Source of the DNA: Streptomyces apocyni
GTDB taxonomy: Bacteria > Actinomycetota > Actinomycetes > Streptomycetales > Streptomycetaceae
Assembly: GCF_009739465.1 (NCBI RefSeq)
Contig: NZ_WHOM01000072.1
Span: 1,641 to 65,640 of the forward strand
DNA: 64,000 nucleotides
Reading direction: 5' to 3'
The position numbers and the translations under genes were made by a program. The notes beneath the pieces are model-generated. The model did no database searches, had not been told where the DNA came from, and worked only from the letters and a program-made list of their open reading frames with translations. This document shows positions 43,001 through 51,163 of the stretch, piece by piece (position 1 is the first letter of the stretch; the number at the start of each line of letters is the position of its first letter).

Positions 43001-43673
43001 GGTCCTGCCCGTACGCGGGGACCGTCGCGGCGTTGCGGCGGAGCAGTTGGTCCAGCGGGCCGCCGGGGTCCGCCGCCGCGGCCTCCCGCAGCGGCACCGC
43101 GAAGCCCGCGGCGGCCCGGTGCCCGGCCTGGAGCGCGGTGCCCAGCACCGCGAGCACCGCGCCGGTCGCGGCGTCCAGGACGGGTCCCCCGGCCGCCCCG
43201 CCGCCGAGGCCCAGCGCGTCGCTGCCGTCGGTACCGATCGCCAGTTCCACGGCTGCCGGGACGACGTGGAAGCGGTCGGTCGCGGTGTACGTCACGGACG
43301 TGTCGGTGCCCAGGACCCGCGCCTGGCGCCAGCCGAGCGCGGCGATCCGTACGTAGCTGCCCGTCTCCAGGCCCGCCCGCGCGGCGACGGGCAGCGGCCG
43401 CGCGCCGAGCCCTTCGGCCCGTACGAGAGCGAGATCGACCTCGGGCAGCGGGATGACCGCGTCGGCGCCCACCACACCGGTGCGGCCGTCTGGTCCGTGC
43501 AGCACCAGGCGGGCGAGTCCGTCGACGGCCTCATGGCTGGTGATCAGGGTGCCGTGGTCGTCGGCGGCGAAGGCGGCCCCGCGTGGCCGTCCGGCCAGAT
43601 CGCAGATCCGCACCAGCGTCTCCCGGTCACCGCCACGGCCACGGCCACCACTCCGGGAGTCCCCTGCCGCCAT
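40026..43673 (-). CDS. large trypsin-like/P-loop/helical-repeat protein with degenerate active sites
   Basis: 1215 aa from ATG at 43673 with GGGGAGG 7 nt upstream. Residues 20-200 form a trypsin-like domain with His47 (TSHEAV) and Asp80 (PEVDLALV), but the nucleophile position is Ala161 (GAAGGPV instead of GxSGGPV). Residues 290-450 hold a P-loop, GDPGTGRS (298-305), where Arg304 replaces the usual Lys; Walker B LLLLLDCPEE (Asp409). A 20-residue EYAAEK-type repeat sits at 358-377. Residues 560-1200 are Leu/Ala/Arg-rich helical repeats. No signal peptide. It resembles STAND-type regulators with protease modules; function unknown, and both visible enzymatic centres look altered. It lies between truB and ribF in a translation block. 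Confidence 0.85.
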   Translation of the reverse strand: MAAGDSRSGGRGRGGDRETLVRICDLAGRPRGAAFAADDHGTLITSHEAVDGLARLVLHGPDGRTGVVGADAVIPLPEVDLALVRAEGLGARPLPVAARAGLETGSYVRIAALGWRQARVLGTDTSVTYTATDRFHVVPAAVELAIGTDGSDALGLGGGAAGGPVLDAATGAVLAVLGTALQAGHRAAAGFAVPLREAAAADPGGPLDQLLRRNAATVPAYGQDLNLAAALTLTATSVGSDGPRDAGDEPGAASWGQGQTAVERPEVAEEFTRFLTSPASPAPSASSAAPASVLALVGDPGTGRSTELAALAARRARGPEPAPTVWLRGAGLRSDDASIADAVARTLQDAGRIVAASEEYAAEKYAAEKCAAEEYAASDEYGDGLGDIGPDRVARLVRDAGRPLLLLLDCPEEMPPVLAHRLTEWTEGTATWLRDTGARLVVACRPAYWEQAGALFPADALYSGEGGPERLPACVRLTDLPEPQAARARQRYGIPDDAVAPEVAGHPLALRLLSDVRAALPERPDGCPGREEIFTAYLDLVCLRVAVRLAAPLRLRGTAVRRLAAKVSGQLHEAARCCLGPGQGELDRESFEALFPWPTGWASAVLTEGVLVPAGTGYRFAHEELADWFQGTHLDLDAALYALVHRQRADTAPPQTPVRLPSLPVPRHRIGPVVQALLLLDRRGDRAALARRLEELTHAADHFAGRTDDPARPADDPARPADAEWWARRLLSEVLARVPDARPYRAVLRLLVERTVAGNLTGAFGGWFWRGLPLPEPDRLDLLRHLVVADPVADPAAGGERFLDAVGAWLRDDPEGVQPLLTRWFTDERPLPAAPDATVATAAQALLHTHRHRAIDALTEALVACAHPRGDELLAVLADEEPSAICRAVDRWAHDERPARRVAAAAYALRAAPRVSTDADRRLLRYAALALLARPADCTLHGAALALLVRDPHTRNHHLPLALKRFAAGDPRLAASALAAALTTHPEPVIAAFRTRLREPGPASGDILRTLADVTTPALARQVAVLVRDFLELRPEAAAYAAGYVDRRLEHGPAARAVLFPLVAGVLRSCPAQVRRELAPVLAAPGTRASRALRRELLDVLLAGEDDPAVLDEVLTTAATGAARRGPAATRALVHRTGRLLVRTPDGAARFDRHLVELARADPGFATLLDRWLADTPQDWAAVVGPSARRMIENLAVGPHAAPADANRERLAWHS
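42544..42603 (-). repeat. four 15-bp tandem repeats inside the large gene
   Basis: Units at 42544-42558, 42559-42573, 42574-42588 and 42589-42603 encode EEYAA/EKYAA/EKCAA-type repeats (residues 358-377). In-frame, so copy-number changes would not break the gene. Confidence 0.9.
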
Positions 43674-43701
43674 CGTCGAACCTCCCCGCCACACCCCGCT
43701 T

Positions 43702-43727
43702 CTACCGACGGTAGGTCGATCATGATC
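43702..43727. promoter_or_regulatory. two adjacent palindromes upstream of the large gene
   Basis: CTACCGACGGTAG (43702-43714) and GATCATGATC (43718-43727) are perfect dyads 29-54 bp upstream of the start codon, between it and truB. Candidate operator. Confidence 0.45.
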
Positions 43728-43826
43728 AGCGGGACAGGGGGCCAGCCGGATGCGCCCCCCGCACACGCCGGGAACGCCCCGAGCGCCCGCCCAGAGGAGT
43801 GAACCGGCGGGCCGTGAGACAGGCTC

Positions 43827-44732
43827 TCAGGCGAACACGGCGAGGCTCTTCGCCTTGCCCCGCTGCCCTTCGACCAGTGCGAGGAACCGCCCGTCGGGCC
43901 CGAACACGGCGACCGCGCGCCCAGAGCCGTACTCCTCGGGCAGCTCGATCCGTACGCCGTTCAGCAGCAGGCGGCCGCGCTTCTCGTCGACGTCCCAGCG
44001 CGGGAACGCCGCCTCGGCCGCCTCGGCGACCGGCATCACGGTCAGCTCTTCCTGGTGCTGGTCCAGCGTGCGGGCCGCGTCCAGCTTGTACGGGCCGACC
44101 CGGGTGCGCCGCAGGGCCGTCAGATGGCCGCCGACGCCCAGGTCGGCGCCCAGGTCGCGGGCGAGCGCCCGGATGTACGTACCGGACGAGCAGACCACCG
44201 AGACGACCAGGTCGAGTACCGGGGTGCCGTCCTCGGCGACGGCGTCACGGACGTCGTACACCGTGAAGGACGAGACGGTGACCGGGCGGGCCGGGATTTC
44301 GAAGTCCTCGCCCTCCCGCGCGCGCTTGTAGGAGCGCTTGCCGTCGATCTTGATGGCGCTGACCTTGGACGGCACCTGCATGATGTCGCCGGTCAGCTTG
44401 GAGATCACGGCGTCGACGGATTCCCGGGTCACCGCTGAGGCGTCGGCCGATGAGGTGATGTCGCCCTCGGCGTCGTCGGTCAGGGTGTTCTGGCCGAGTC
44501 TGATGGTGCCGAGATACTCCTTCTCGGTCAGCGCCAGGTGGCCGAGGAGCTTGGTGGCCCGCTGGACGCCGAGTACCAGGACTCCGGTCGCCATCGGGTC
44601 GAGCGTCCCCGCGTGCCCGACGCGCCGGGTCCTGGCGATCCCGCGCATCTTGGCGACGACGTCGTGCGAAGTGAAGCCGGACGGCTTGTCGACGATGACA
44701 AGGCCGTCCGGGGTGGTGTGCTGCTGGGTCAT
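43827..44732 (-). CDS. truB: tRNA pseudouridine(55) synthase TruB
   Basis: 301 aa. Catalytic Asp in RVGHAGTLDPMATGVL, followed by KLLGHLALTEKEY and SGTYIRALARDLG. Modifies U55 in the T-loop of tRNA. Its ATG overlaps the rbfA stop (TAATG), so translation is coupled. Identification secure. Confidence 0.96.
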   Translation of the reverse strand: MTQQHTTPDGLVIVDKPSGFTSHDVVAKMRGIARTRRVGHAGTLDPMATGVLVLGVQRATKLLGHLALTEKEYLGTIRLGQNTLTDDAEGDITSSADASAVTRESVDAVISKLTGDIMQVPSKVSAIKIDGKRSYKRAREGEDFEIPARPVTVSSFTVYDVRDAVAEDGTPVLDLVVSVVCSSGTYIRALARDLGADLGVGGHLTALRRTRVGPYKLDAARTLDQHQEELTVMPVAEAAEAAFPRWDVDEKRGRLLLNGVRIELPEEYGSGRAVAVFGPDGRFLALVEGQRGKAKSLAVFA

Positions 44733-45181
44733 TACGCGGTGTCGCCAGCCTCTTCATCGTCCTCCGGCTTGCGGTACGGGTCCGCCTCACCGGCGTACGC
44801 GGCGCCCGAAGACGCCTCGCGCACCTTGGCGTCCGAGGCCCGTGCCCGGTCCAGGAGGTTCTCGATCGTCTTCGCGTTCTCCGGGAGGGCGTCGGCCACG
44901 AAGGTCAGCGTCGGGGTGAACTTCACTCCGGCCGCCGCGCCCACCGCGGAGCGCAGGACGCCCTTGGCGCTCTCCAGGCCCGCGGCGGCGCTCGCCCGGT
45001 CCTCGTCGTCGCCGTAGACCGTGTAGAAGACGGTCGCCTCCCGCAGGTCACCGGTGACTCGGGTGTCGGTGATGGTGACATGCGTGCCCAGGCGCGGGTC
45101 CTTGATACCGCGCTGCAGCTTCTGTGCGACCACCTCCCGGATGAGGTCCGCCAGCTTCTTCGCCCGCGCGTTGTCGGCCAC
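44732..45181 (-). CDS. rbfA: ribosome-binding factor A
   Basis: 149 aa, GTG with AGAGGGAG upstream. KH-like fold: RAKKLADLIREVVAQKLQRG, DPRLGTHVTITDTRV, VFYTVYGD. Binds the 30S subunit for 16S maturation at low temperature. Acidic C-terminal tail (EDDEEAGDTA). Coupled with truB. Confidence 0.94.
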   Translation of the reverse strand: MADNARAKKLADLIREVVAQKLQRGIKDPRLGTHVTITDTRVTGDLREATVFYTVYGDDEDRASAAAGLESAKGVLRSAVGAAAGVKFTPTLTFVADALPENAKTIENLLDRARASDAKVREASSGAAYAGEADPYRKPEDDEEAGDTA

Positions 45182-45269
45182 TGGTCCGTCTCCCTCTTTC
45201 TTGCTGCTGAGCTGTTCAGTTCTGCGTAGCGCAGTTATCTACAGTCGTGCTGTCGTGCCAGGCCGGTCT

Positions 45270-45297
45270 GCCGTGCCGTGCTGTGCCGTGCCGTGCG
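45270..45297 (-). repeat. pentanucleotide GCCGT-type tandem repeat
   Basis: Five to six units of GCCGT/GCTGT, immediately beside the stop codon of the DUF503 gene, within the 116-bp spacer before rbfA. Confidence 0.7.
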
Positions 45298-45594
45298 TCA
45301 GTCGTCTTCTTCGCCGTGAAACCGCCGTCGTACGGACAGAAGCTCCACCTCGGGACGGGCGGCGACCAGCCGCTCGCACCGGTCCAGTACGTCGCTGAGG
45401 TGCCCGGCGTCTCCCGAGACCATCGCCACACCGACCTGGGCCCTTCGATGGAGGTCCTGGTCACCCACCTCCGCCACGCTCACCGCGTACTTGCGCTGGA
45501 GTTCGGCGACGATCGGGCGGACGACAGAGCGCTTCTCCTTGAGCGACCGTACGTCGCCGAGGAGCAGATCGAAGGACAGTGTCCCCACATACAT
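45298..45594 (-). CDS. DUF503 family protein (YlxP-like)
   Basis: 98 aa from ATG at 45594, MYVGTLSFDLLLGDVRSLKEKR being the typical start of this family (only parts shown). Small alpha/beta protein of unknown role, encoded between infB and rbfA in many Gram-positives. No strong ribosome binding site, so its start rests on homology by eye. A hairpin precedes it. Confidence 0.88.
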   Translation of the reverse strand: MYVGTLSFDLLLGDVRSLKEKRSVVRPIVAELQRKYAVSVAEVGDQDLHRRAQVGVAMVSGDAGHLSDVLDRCERLVAARPEVELLSVRRRFHGEEDD

Positions 45595-45676
45595 GCTGAT
45601 CCGGATGACCCGCCGGTACGGGATCGGCGCCCCGCCAACCGCTTGGCAGGGACATCCAAACCGTACACGCAACGGC

Positions 45677-45718
45677 CGGGGCCGATCGACGGGAATTTCT
45701 TCCCGCCGACCGGCCCCG
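45677..45718 (-). terminator. hairpin between infB and DUF503 gene
   Basis: 18-bp stem with two G-T pairs (45677-45694 with 45701-45718), 6-nt loop, 41 nt after the infB stop. Probably partial terminator within the block, as the next genes are expected to be cotranscribed. Confidence 0.7.
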
Positions 45719-45758
45719 ATCCGTCCGGCGTGGCTACGCCGGTTGAGTTGCCGAGCGG

Positions 45759-48700
45759 TCAGCCGCGCGGCTTCTCGCGCATCTCGTACGTCGCGATGAC
45801 GTCGTCGATCTTGATGTCGTTGAAGTTTCCGAGGTTGATACCGCCCTCGAAGCCTTCGCGGAGCTCAGTGACGTCGTCCTTGAAGCGACGCAGACCGGAG
45901 ATGTTGAGGTTCTCCGCGATGACCTTGCCATCGCGCAGCAGGCGCGCCTTGGTGTTGCGCTTGACCTCGCCGGAGCGGACCAGCACACCGGCGATGTTGC
46001 CCAGCTTGGACGAGCGGAAGACCTCGCGGATCTCCGCCGTACCGAGCTCGACCTCTTCGAACTCCGGCTTGAGCATGCCCTTGAGGGCCGCTTCGATCTC
46101 CTCGATCGCCTGGTAGATGACCGAGTAGTAGCGAACGTCCACACCCTCGCGGTCGGCCATCTGCGTGGCACGCCCAGCGGCGCGCACGTTGAAGCCGATC
46201 ACGATGGCGTCGGAGCCCATCGCCAGGTCGATGTCCGACTCGGTGACCGCACCGACACCGCGGTGCAGGACCCGGATGTCGACCTCTTCGCCGACGTCGA
46301 GCTGGAGCAGCGAGGACTCGAGAGCCTCGACCGAACCGGACGCGTCGCCCTTGATGATGAGGTTGAGCTGCTCGACCTCGCCCGCCTTGAGCACCTTGTC
46401 GAGGTCCTCGAGGGACACCCGGCGGGTGCGCTTGGCGAATGCGGCGTTGCGCTCACGGGCGGCACGCTTCTCGGCGATCTGACGGGCCGTACGGTCCTCG
46501 TCGACCACCAGGAAGTTGTCGCCAGCGCCCGGGACGTTGGTGAGACCGAGCACGAGGACCGGGGTCGAGGGACCCGCCTCGGCGACGTTCTCGCCCTTGT
46601 CGTCGAGCATCGCGCGAACACGGCCGTACGCGTCACCGGCGACCATCGTGTCACCGACGCGCAGCGTGCCTCGCTGGACCAGGACGGTCGCGACGGCGCC
46701 GCGGCCCTTGTCCAGGTGGGCCTCGATCGCGATGCCCTGCGCGTCCTGCTCCGGGTTGGCCCGCAGGTCGAGCGAGGCGTCCGCGGTGAGGACCACGGCC
46801 TCCAGGAGGGAGTCGATGTGCAGACCCTCCTTGGCGGAGATGTCGACGAACATGGTGTCGCCGCCGTACTCCTCGGCCACCAGGCCGAACTCGGTCAGCT
46901 GACCGCGCACCTTGGTCGGGTCCGCGCCCTCGACGTCGATCTTGTTGACCGCGACCACGATCGGCACCTCGGCCGCCTTGGCGTGGTTCAGCGCCTCGAT
47001 CGTCTGGGGCATCACACCGTCATTGGCCGCCACCACGAGGATCGCGATGTCGGTCGACTTGGCACCACGGGCACGCATGGCGGTGAACGCCTCGTGACCC
47101 GGGGTGTCGATGAAGGTGATGCGACGCTCTTCCTCGTTGACCTCGGTGGCGACCTGGTACGCACCGATGTGCTGCGTGATGCCGCCGGCCTCGCCCGCGA
47201 TGACGTTCGTCTTGCGGATGGCGTCGAGCAGTCGGGTCTTACCGTGGTCGACGTGACCCATGACGGTCACCACCGGCGGACGCGCGGCCAGGTACTCCTC
47301 GCCGCCCTCGTCCTCGCCGAACTCGATGTCGAAGGACTCGAGGAGCTCGCGGTCCTCCTCCTCGGGGCTGACGATCTGAACCGTGTAGTTCATCTCGTCG
47401 CCGAGCAGGTGCAGCGTCTCGTCGGAGACGGACTGCGTGGCCGTGACCATCTCGCCGAGGTTCATCATCACGGCGACGAGCGACGCCGGGTTGGCGTTGA
47501 TCTTCTCCGCGAAGTCGGTGAGCGAGGCACCACGCGACAGGCGAACGGCTTCGCCGTTGCCGCGAGGCAGCATCACGCCGCCGACCGACGGGGCCTGCAT
47601 GGCCTCGTACTCCTGGCGCCTCTGCCGCTTCGACTTACGGCCACGACGCGCGGGACCACCGGGACGGCCGAAGGCGCCCTGTGTGCCACCACGGGCACCG
47701 GGACCGCCGGGACGGCCACCGAAGCCGGGACGACCGCCGAAGCCGCCGCCACCACCGGGACGGCCACCGCCGCCACCGAAGCCGCCGCCGCCACCGGGAC
47801 GACCGCCGCCACCGGGACCGGCCGGACGACCGGCGAAGCCGGGACGCGCGCCACCGGCACCGCCGGGACGACCGCCGCCACCCGGGCCACGGCCACCGCC
47901 GCCACCAGGGCCACCACCGGGACGCGGGCCAGCAGCGGGACGCTGCGGCATCATGCCCGGGTTCGGACGGTTACCGCCGGGGCCACCACCGGGACGCGGG
48001 GCGCCGCCCTGCGGACGGGGCATGCCACCGGGGGTGGGACGGCCGGCCTGGCCGCCCTGACCCTGCGGACGCGGGGCACCCTGGCCGCCACCCTGCGGGC
48101 GCGGGCCGGGAGCGCCACCGGGGCCGCCAGGGCCACCGGGACGAGGCGCGCCGCCGGGACGGGGCGCCTGCGGGCGCGCCATGCCGGTGGAGCCACCAGA
48201 GGTGAAGGGATTGTTGCCCGGACGCGGGCCGGTCGGACGACCGCCACCGGGACGCGGGGCGCGCTCGCCACCGGGGCGCGGAGCACGCTCCCCGCCGGGA
48301 CGGGACTGACCCTGACCGCCCTGACCACCCTGGCCGGGGGCCGGACGGCCACCGGGCTTGGGCGCGCCGGGGCGCGCACCAGCGGGCTTCGGCGCCGAGG
48401 GAGTCGACGGGGCCGCGGGGGGCGCCGTGAACTCGGGCTGGGCCGGAGCAGCGGGGGCGGGCTTGGGCGCGGGCTTCGGGCCCGGCCGCGGGGCGGGTGC
48501 CGCGGGGGCGGCGGGTGCCGCCGGTGCGGGCTTCTCAGCCGCGGCGGGCTTGGGCGCCGGCGCGGGCTTGGGCGCGGCAGGCTTGGCTACCTGCGCGGGG
48601 GACGGTGCCGACGGCGACGCCGGCTTGGGCGCCGACTTGCGCGGCGCGGGCTTCGCGGGGGACTTGCCGGCGGAGCCGGGCCCCTGCAACGCGTCGGTCA

Positions 48701-48836
48701 GCTTGCGTACAACGGGCGCCTCGATGGTCGAGGACGCCGAACGGACGAATTCACCGAGTTCTTGGAGCTTGGCCATGACGACCTTGCTCTCCACCCCGAA
48801 CTCCTTGGCGAGCTCGTATACCCGGACCTTAGCCAC
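45759..48836 (-). CDS. infB: translation initiation factor IF-2
   Basis: 1025 aa, GTG with AAGGAGCG upstream. N-terminal IF2N motif MAKVRVYELAKEFGVESK, then residues about 55-400 of extreme Ala/Pro/Gly/Arg low complexity (RPGGG-type repeats), then the G domain with GHVDHGKT (527-534), NKIDVEGADP and later DFNVRAAGRATQMA-type C domains. Places fMet-tRNA on the 30S. The disordered region is longer than in Gram-negatives, as usual in actinomycetes. Upstream, an 11-bp triple repeat lies in its leader. Confidence 0.97.
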   Translation of the reverse strand: MAKVRVYELAKEFGVESKVVMAKLQELGEFVRSASSTIEAPVVRKLTDALQGPGSAGKSPAKPAPRKSAPKPASPSAPSPAQVAKPAAPKPAPAPKPAAAEKPAPAAPAAPAAPAPRPGPKPAPKPAPAAPAQPEFTAPPAAPSTPSAPKPAGARPGAPKPGGRPAPGQGGQGGQGQSRPGGERAPRPGGERAPRPGGGRPTGPRPGNNPFTSGGSTGMARPQAPRPGGAPRPGGPGGPGGAPGPRPQGGGQGAPRPQGQGGQAGRPTPGGMPRPQGGAPRPGGGPGGNRPNPGMMPQRPAAGPRPGGGPGGGGGRGPGGGGRPGGAGGARPGFAGRPAGPGGGGRPGGGGGFGGGGGRPGGGGGFGGRPGFGGRPGGPGARGGTQGAFGRPGGPARRGRKSKRQRRQEYEAMQAPSVGGVMLPRGNGEAVRLSRGASLTDFAEKINANPASLVAVMMNLGEMVTATQSVSDETLHLLGDEMNYTVQIVSPEEEDRELLESFDIEFGEDEGGEEYLAARPPVVTVMGHVDHGKTRLLDAIRKTNVIAGEAGGITQHIGAYQVATEVNEEERRITFIDTPGHEAFTAMRARGAKSTDIAILVVAANDGVMPQTIEALNHAKAAEVPIVVAVNKIDVEGADPTKVRGQLTEFGLVAEEYGGDTMFVDISAKEGLHIDSLLEAVVLTADASLDLRANPEQDAQGIAIEAHLDKGRGAVATVLVQRGTLRVGDTMVAGDAYGRVRAMLDDKGENVAEAGPSTPVLVLGLTNVPGAGDNFLVVDEDRTARQIAEKRAARERNAAFAKRTRRVSLEDLDKVLKAGEVEQLNLIIKGDASGSVEALESSLLQLDVGEEVDIRVLHRGVGAVTESDIDLAMGSDAIVIGFNVRAAGRATQMADREGVDVRYYSVIYQAIEEIEAALKGMLKPEFEEVELGTAEIREVFRSSKLGNIAGVLVRSGEVKRNTKARLLRDGKVIAENLNISGLRRFKDDVTELREGFEGGINLGNFNDIKIDDVIATYEMREKPRG

Positions 48837-48884
48837 TTCGCTCCTTTTAGGTCCGGGTTACGCCGGACCGTCGCTACTTCATGG

Positions 48885-48917
48885 GCGTACTCATCGCGTG
48901 CTCATCGAGTGCTCATC
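48885..48917 (-). repeat. three 11-bp tandem repeats upstream of infB
   Basis: GCGTACTCATC (48885-48895), GCGTGCTCATC (48896-48906), GAGTGCTCATC (48907-48917), one helical turn apart, 49-81 bp upstream of the infB start. Could mark repeated binding of a protein or a duplicated leader. The first unit also occurs within the 18-bp palindrome at 16944-16961. Confidence 0.8.
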
Positions 48918-48981
48918 GCAATCTCGACCTACTTCCAACTCGCGGGGTACCAGGGCCGCACGGGGTTCCGCACGGCACGTT

Positions 48982-49260
48982 TTACGGTTTCGCCTGCTCG
49001 ACGTAACGGCTGAGATCCGCGGTGTCGAGCGGGCCCCGGACGCGGAACGACCGGAGAAACGCCCGACGGCGGACCGCCAGATCGAGACAGACCTGGGCGG
49101 GGTGTACGTAAGCACCCCGGCCGGGCAGCGTACCGCGATGATCGGGGACACATACACCCTCGATCACCACGACCCGCAGCAGATCGCTCTTAGCCGCTCG
49201 CTCCCGACATCCCACGCACGTTCGCTCAGGGCATGCACGGGCATGCGTCCGGCCAGACAC
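48982..49260 (-). CDS. ylxR: YlxR family (DUF448) RNA-binding protein
   Basis: 92 aa from GTG at 49260, GGAGG 11 nt upstream. Signature CVGCRERAAKSDLLRVV and GRGAYVHPAQVCLDLAVRRRAF. Located between nusA and infB, its standard place. Members modulate RNase P or act as transcription regulators in other species. Confidence 0.9.
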   Translation of the reverse strand: MSGRTHARACPERTCVGCRERAAKSDLLRVVVIEGVCVPDHRGTLPGRGAYVHPAQVCLDLAVRRRAFLRSFRVRGPLDTADLSRYVEQAKP

Positions 49261-49333
49261 GCTTAAGTCTACCTCCCCGTACCGACCTCACCCCATTGGG
49301 TGAAGAATCGAACGGATGTCGTCTTGATCTCAG

Positions 49334-49356
49334 TGGTCGATCTCAGAGATCGACCA
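49334..49356 (-). terminator. hairpin at nusA end
   Basis: TGGTCGATCT (49334-49343) pairs with AGATCGACCA (49347-49356), 3-nt loop, 9 nt past the nusA stop. CAGTGGTCGATC is present as a direct repeat across the stop codon. Confidence 0.65.
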
Positions 49357-49364
49357 GTGGTCGA

Positions 49365-50393
49365 TCAGTGGTCCCGACGCTCCCGGCGGTACTCGCCCTC
49401 GCCCTCGCCGACCTCAGTGTCCGGGCGGATGTCGATACGCCAGCCGGTCAGCCGGGCGGCGAGCCGGGCGTTCTGCCCTTCCTTGCCGATCGCCAGTGAC
49501 AGCTGGTAGTCGGGGACGGTCACCCGGGCCGACCGGGCGGCCAGGTCCACGACCTCGACCTTGCTGACCCTGGCCGGGGACAGCGCGTGGGCCACCATGT
49601 CCGCCGGGTCGTCCGACCAGTCGACGATGTCGATCTTCTCGCCGTTGAGCTCGGCCATCACATTGCGCACCCGGCCGCCCATCGGGCCGATGCAGGCGCC
49701 CTTGGCGTTCAGTCCCGAGCGGGTGGAGCGGACCGCGATCTTGGTGCGGTGACCGGCCTCGCGCGCGATCGCCGCGATCTCCACCGAACCGTCGGCGATC
49801 TCCGGGACCTCCAGCTCGAAGAGCTTCTTCACCAGGTTCGGATGAGTACGCGAAAGAGTGACCGACGGGCCGCGTACGCCCTTGGCCACGCGCACGACAT
49901 ACGAGCGCAGCCGCATCCCGTGCTGGTACTCCTCACCCGGGACCTGCTCCTGCACCGGCAGGATCGCTTCCAGCTTGCCGATGTCGACCAGGATGTTCTT
50001 CGGGTCGCGGCCCTGCTGGACCACGCCCGTCACGATGTCGCCCTCACGGCCCGCGTACTCGCCGAGCGTCGCGTCGTCCTCCGCGTCCCGCAGTCGCTGC
50101 AGGATGACCTGCTTGGCGGTGGACGCGGCGATCCGGCCGAACCCGGACGGGGTGTCGTCGAACTCGCGGGGCGCCGTGCCCTCGTCCAGACCGGCGAGGT
50201 CCTCGGGGTCCTCCTTCGCCCAGACCGTCACATGGCCGGTTTCCCGGTCGAGCTCGACGCGCGCGTGACGGCGGCTTCCCTCGGTGCGGTGGTAGGCGAT
50301 GAGGAGGGCCGACTCGATCGCCTCGACCAGCAGGTTGAAGGAGATCTCCTTCTCACGGACCAGACCCCGCAGGGCACTCATGTCGATGTCCAC
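49365..50393 (-). CDS. nusA: transcription termination/antitermination factor NusA
   Basis: 342 aa from GTG, 2 nt after rimP. N-terminal domain, S1 (EGDIVTGVVQQGRDPKN), KH1 (TKIAVRSTRSGLNAKGACIGPMGGRV split at the motif) and KH2 (LAIGKEGQNARLAARLTGW). No C-terminal acidic repeats, as in Gram-positives. Needed for pausing, termination and rRNA antitermination. Confidence 0.96.
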   Translation of the reverse strand: MDIDMSALRGLVREKEISFNLLVEAIESALLIAYHRTEGSRRHARVELDRETGHVTVWAKEDPEDLAGLDEGTAPREFDDTPSGFGRIAASTAKQVILQRLRDAEDDATLGEYAGREGDIVTGVVQQGRDPKNILVDIGKLEAILPVQEQVPGEEYQHGMRLRSYVVRVAKGVRGPSVTLSRTHPNLVKKLFELEVPEIADGSVEIAAIAREAGHRTKIAVRSTRSGLNAKGACIGPMGGRVRNVMAELNGEKIDIVDWSDDPADMVAHALSPARVSKVEVVDLAARSARVTVPDYQLSLAIGKEGQNARLAARLTGWRIDIRPDTEVGEGEGEYRRERRDH

Positions 50394-50395
50394 GG

Positions 50396-50911
50396 CTACG
50401 CCTCCTCTTCGTTCTCTTCGTTTTTGTTTTTACGGCTGAACTCGATCTCCACACGGGCCTTCGCGATGTCCGCGAACGCGAGCCGCCGGGCGGTGGCCTT
50501 ACGGCCCTTCACGCCGGGCACCTCTAGGTCGAGGCCTTCGTCGTCCACCTTCAGGATGCGCGCGACCAGCTCGCCGGGACCTGCCTCGGGCGTCAGCTGG
50601 AACTTGACCAGGCGGTCGATGGCGCGCACGTAGTGGCGGTGCTGGGTGAGCGGGCGGTCCGCGCCGGGGGAGGTCACTTCGAGTACGTACTCGCCGGAGC
50701 CCATGGCGTCCGTCTCGTCCAGCTTCTCGGAGATCTCCCGGCTGAGCTCGGCGCAGGTGTCGAGATGCACACCGCCGTCGGCGTCGACCACGATGCTGAG
50801 CACACGTCGCTTGCCGGCCGGGGTCACGGTGACTTCTTCGAGGTCCAGATCCTTGGAGCTGACGAGCGGTTCCAGTAGTCCGCGCAGCCTCTCGCTCTGG
50901 GTGGTGCTCAT
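50396..50911 (-). CDS. rimP: ribosome maturation factor RimP
   Basis: 171 aa, ATG with GAGGAG 8 nt upstream. Motifs EVTVTPAGKRRVLSIVVD, CAELSREISEKLDE, YVLEVTSPGADRPL. Needed for 30S assembly. First gene of the leftward rimP-nusA-ylxR-infB block. C-terminus is Lys/Glu-rich. Confidence 0.95.
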   Translation of the reverse strand: MSTTQSERLRGLLEPLVSSKDLDLEEVTVTPAGKRRVLSIVVDADGGVHLDTCAELSREISEKLDETDAMGSGEYVLEVTSPGADRPLTQHRHYVRAIDRLVKFQLTPEAGPGELVARILKVDDEGLDLEVPGVKGRKATARRLAFADIAKARVEIEFSRKNKNEENEEEA

Positions 50912-51163
50912 CCGGGTGACTCCTCGGCCGCGTGTGCTGTTGTGGGTTCGTCGCGTGTCAGGTCAAAGGGTATCCGGTCGCACAGGGTGTTGCCGTCCAC
51001 CGTCCCGCTGTCCGCCGCCGCCTGCCGCTGGCCACGCGGTGGGCGACGGGCGGGGGCGGCGCAGGTACGGTGATCACGGGCCCCGCGGTGACGCGCGCCC
51101 GCCCCACCCTTCCGACTGACGAGTCTCACGAGCTTTACGAGCCTTACGACGAGGACGCCTGCC

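Noticed and set aside
47660..48350. CRISPR-like dense repeats
   Set aside because: Irregular codon-level Gly/Arg/Pro repeats inside infB, no spacers and no cas genes.
46263..49013. 916-codon plus-strand frame opposite infB with Thr/Gly/Ala repeats
   Set aside because: Antisense of the IF-2 low-complexity region; repeats mirror the RPGGG tract.
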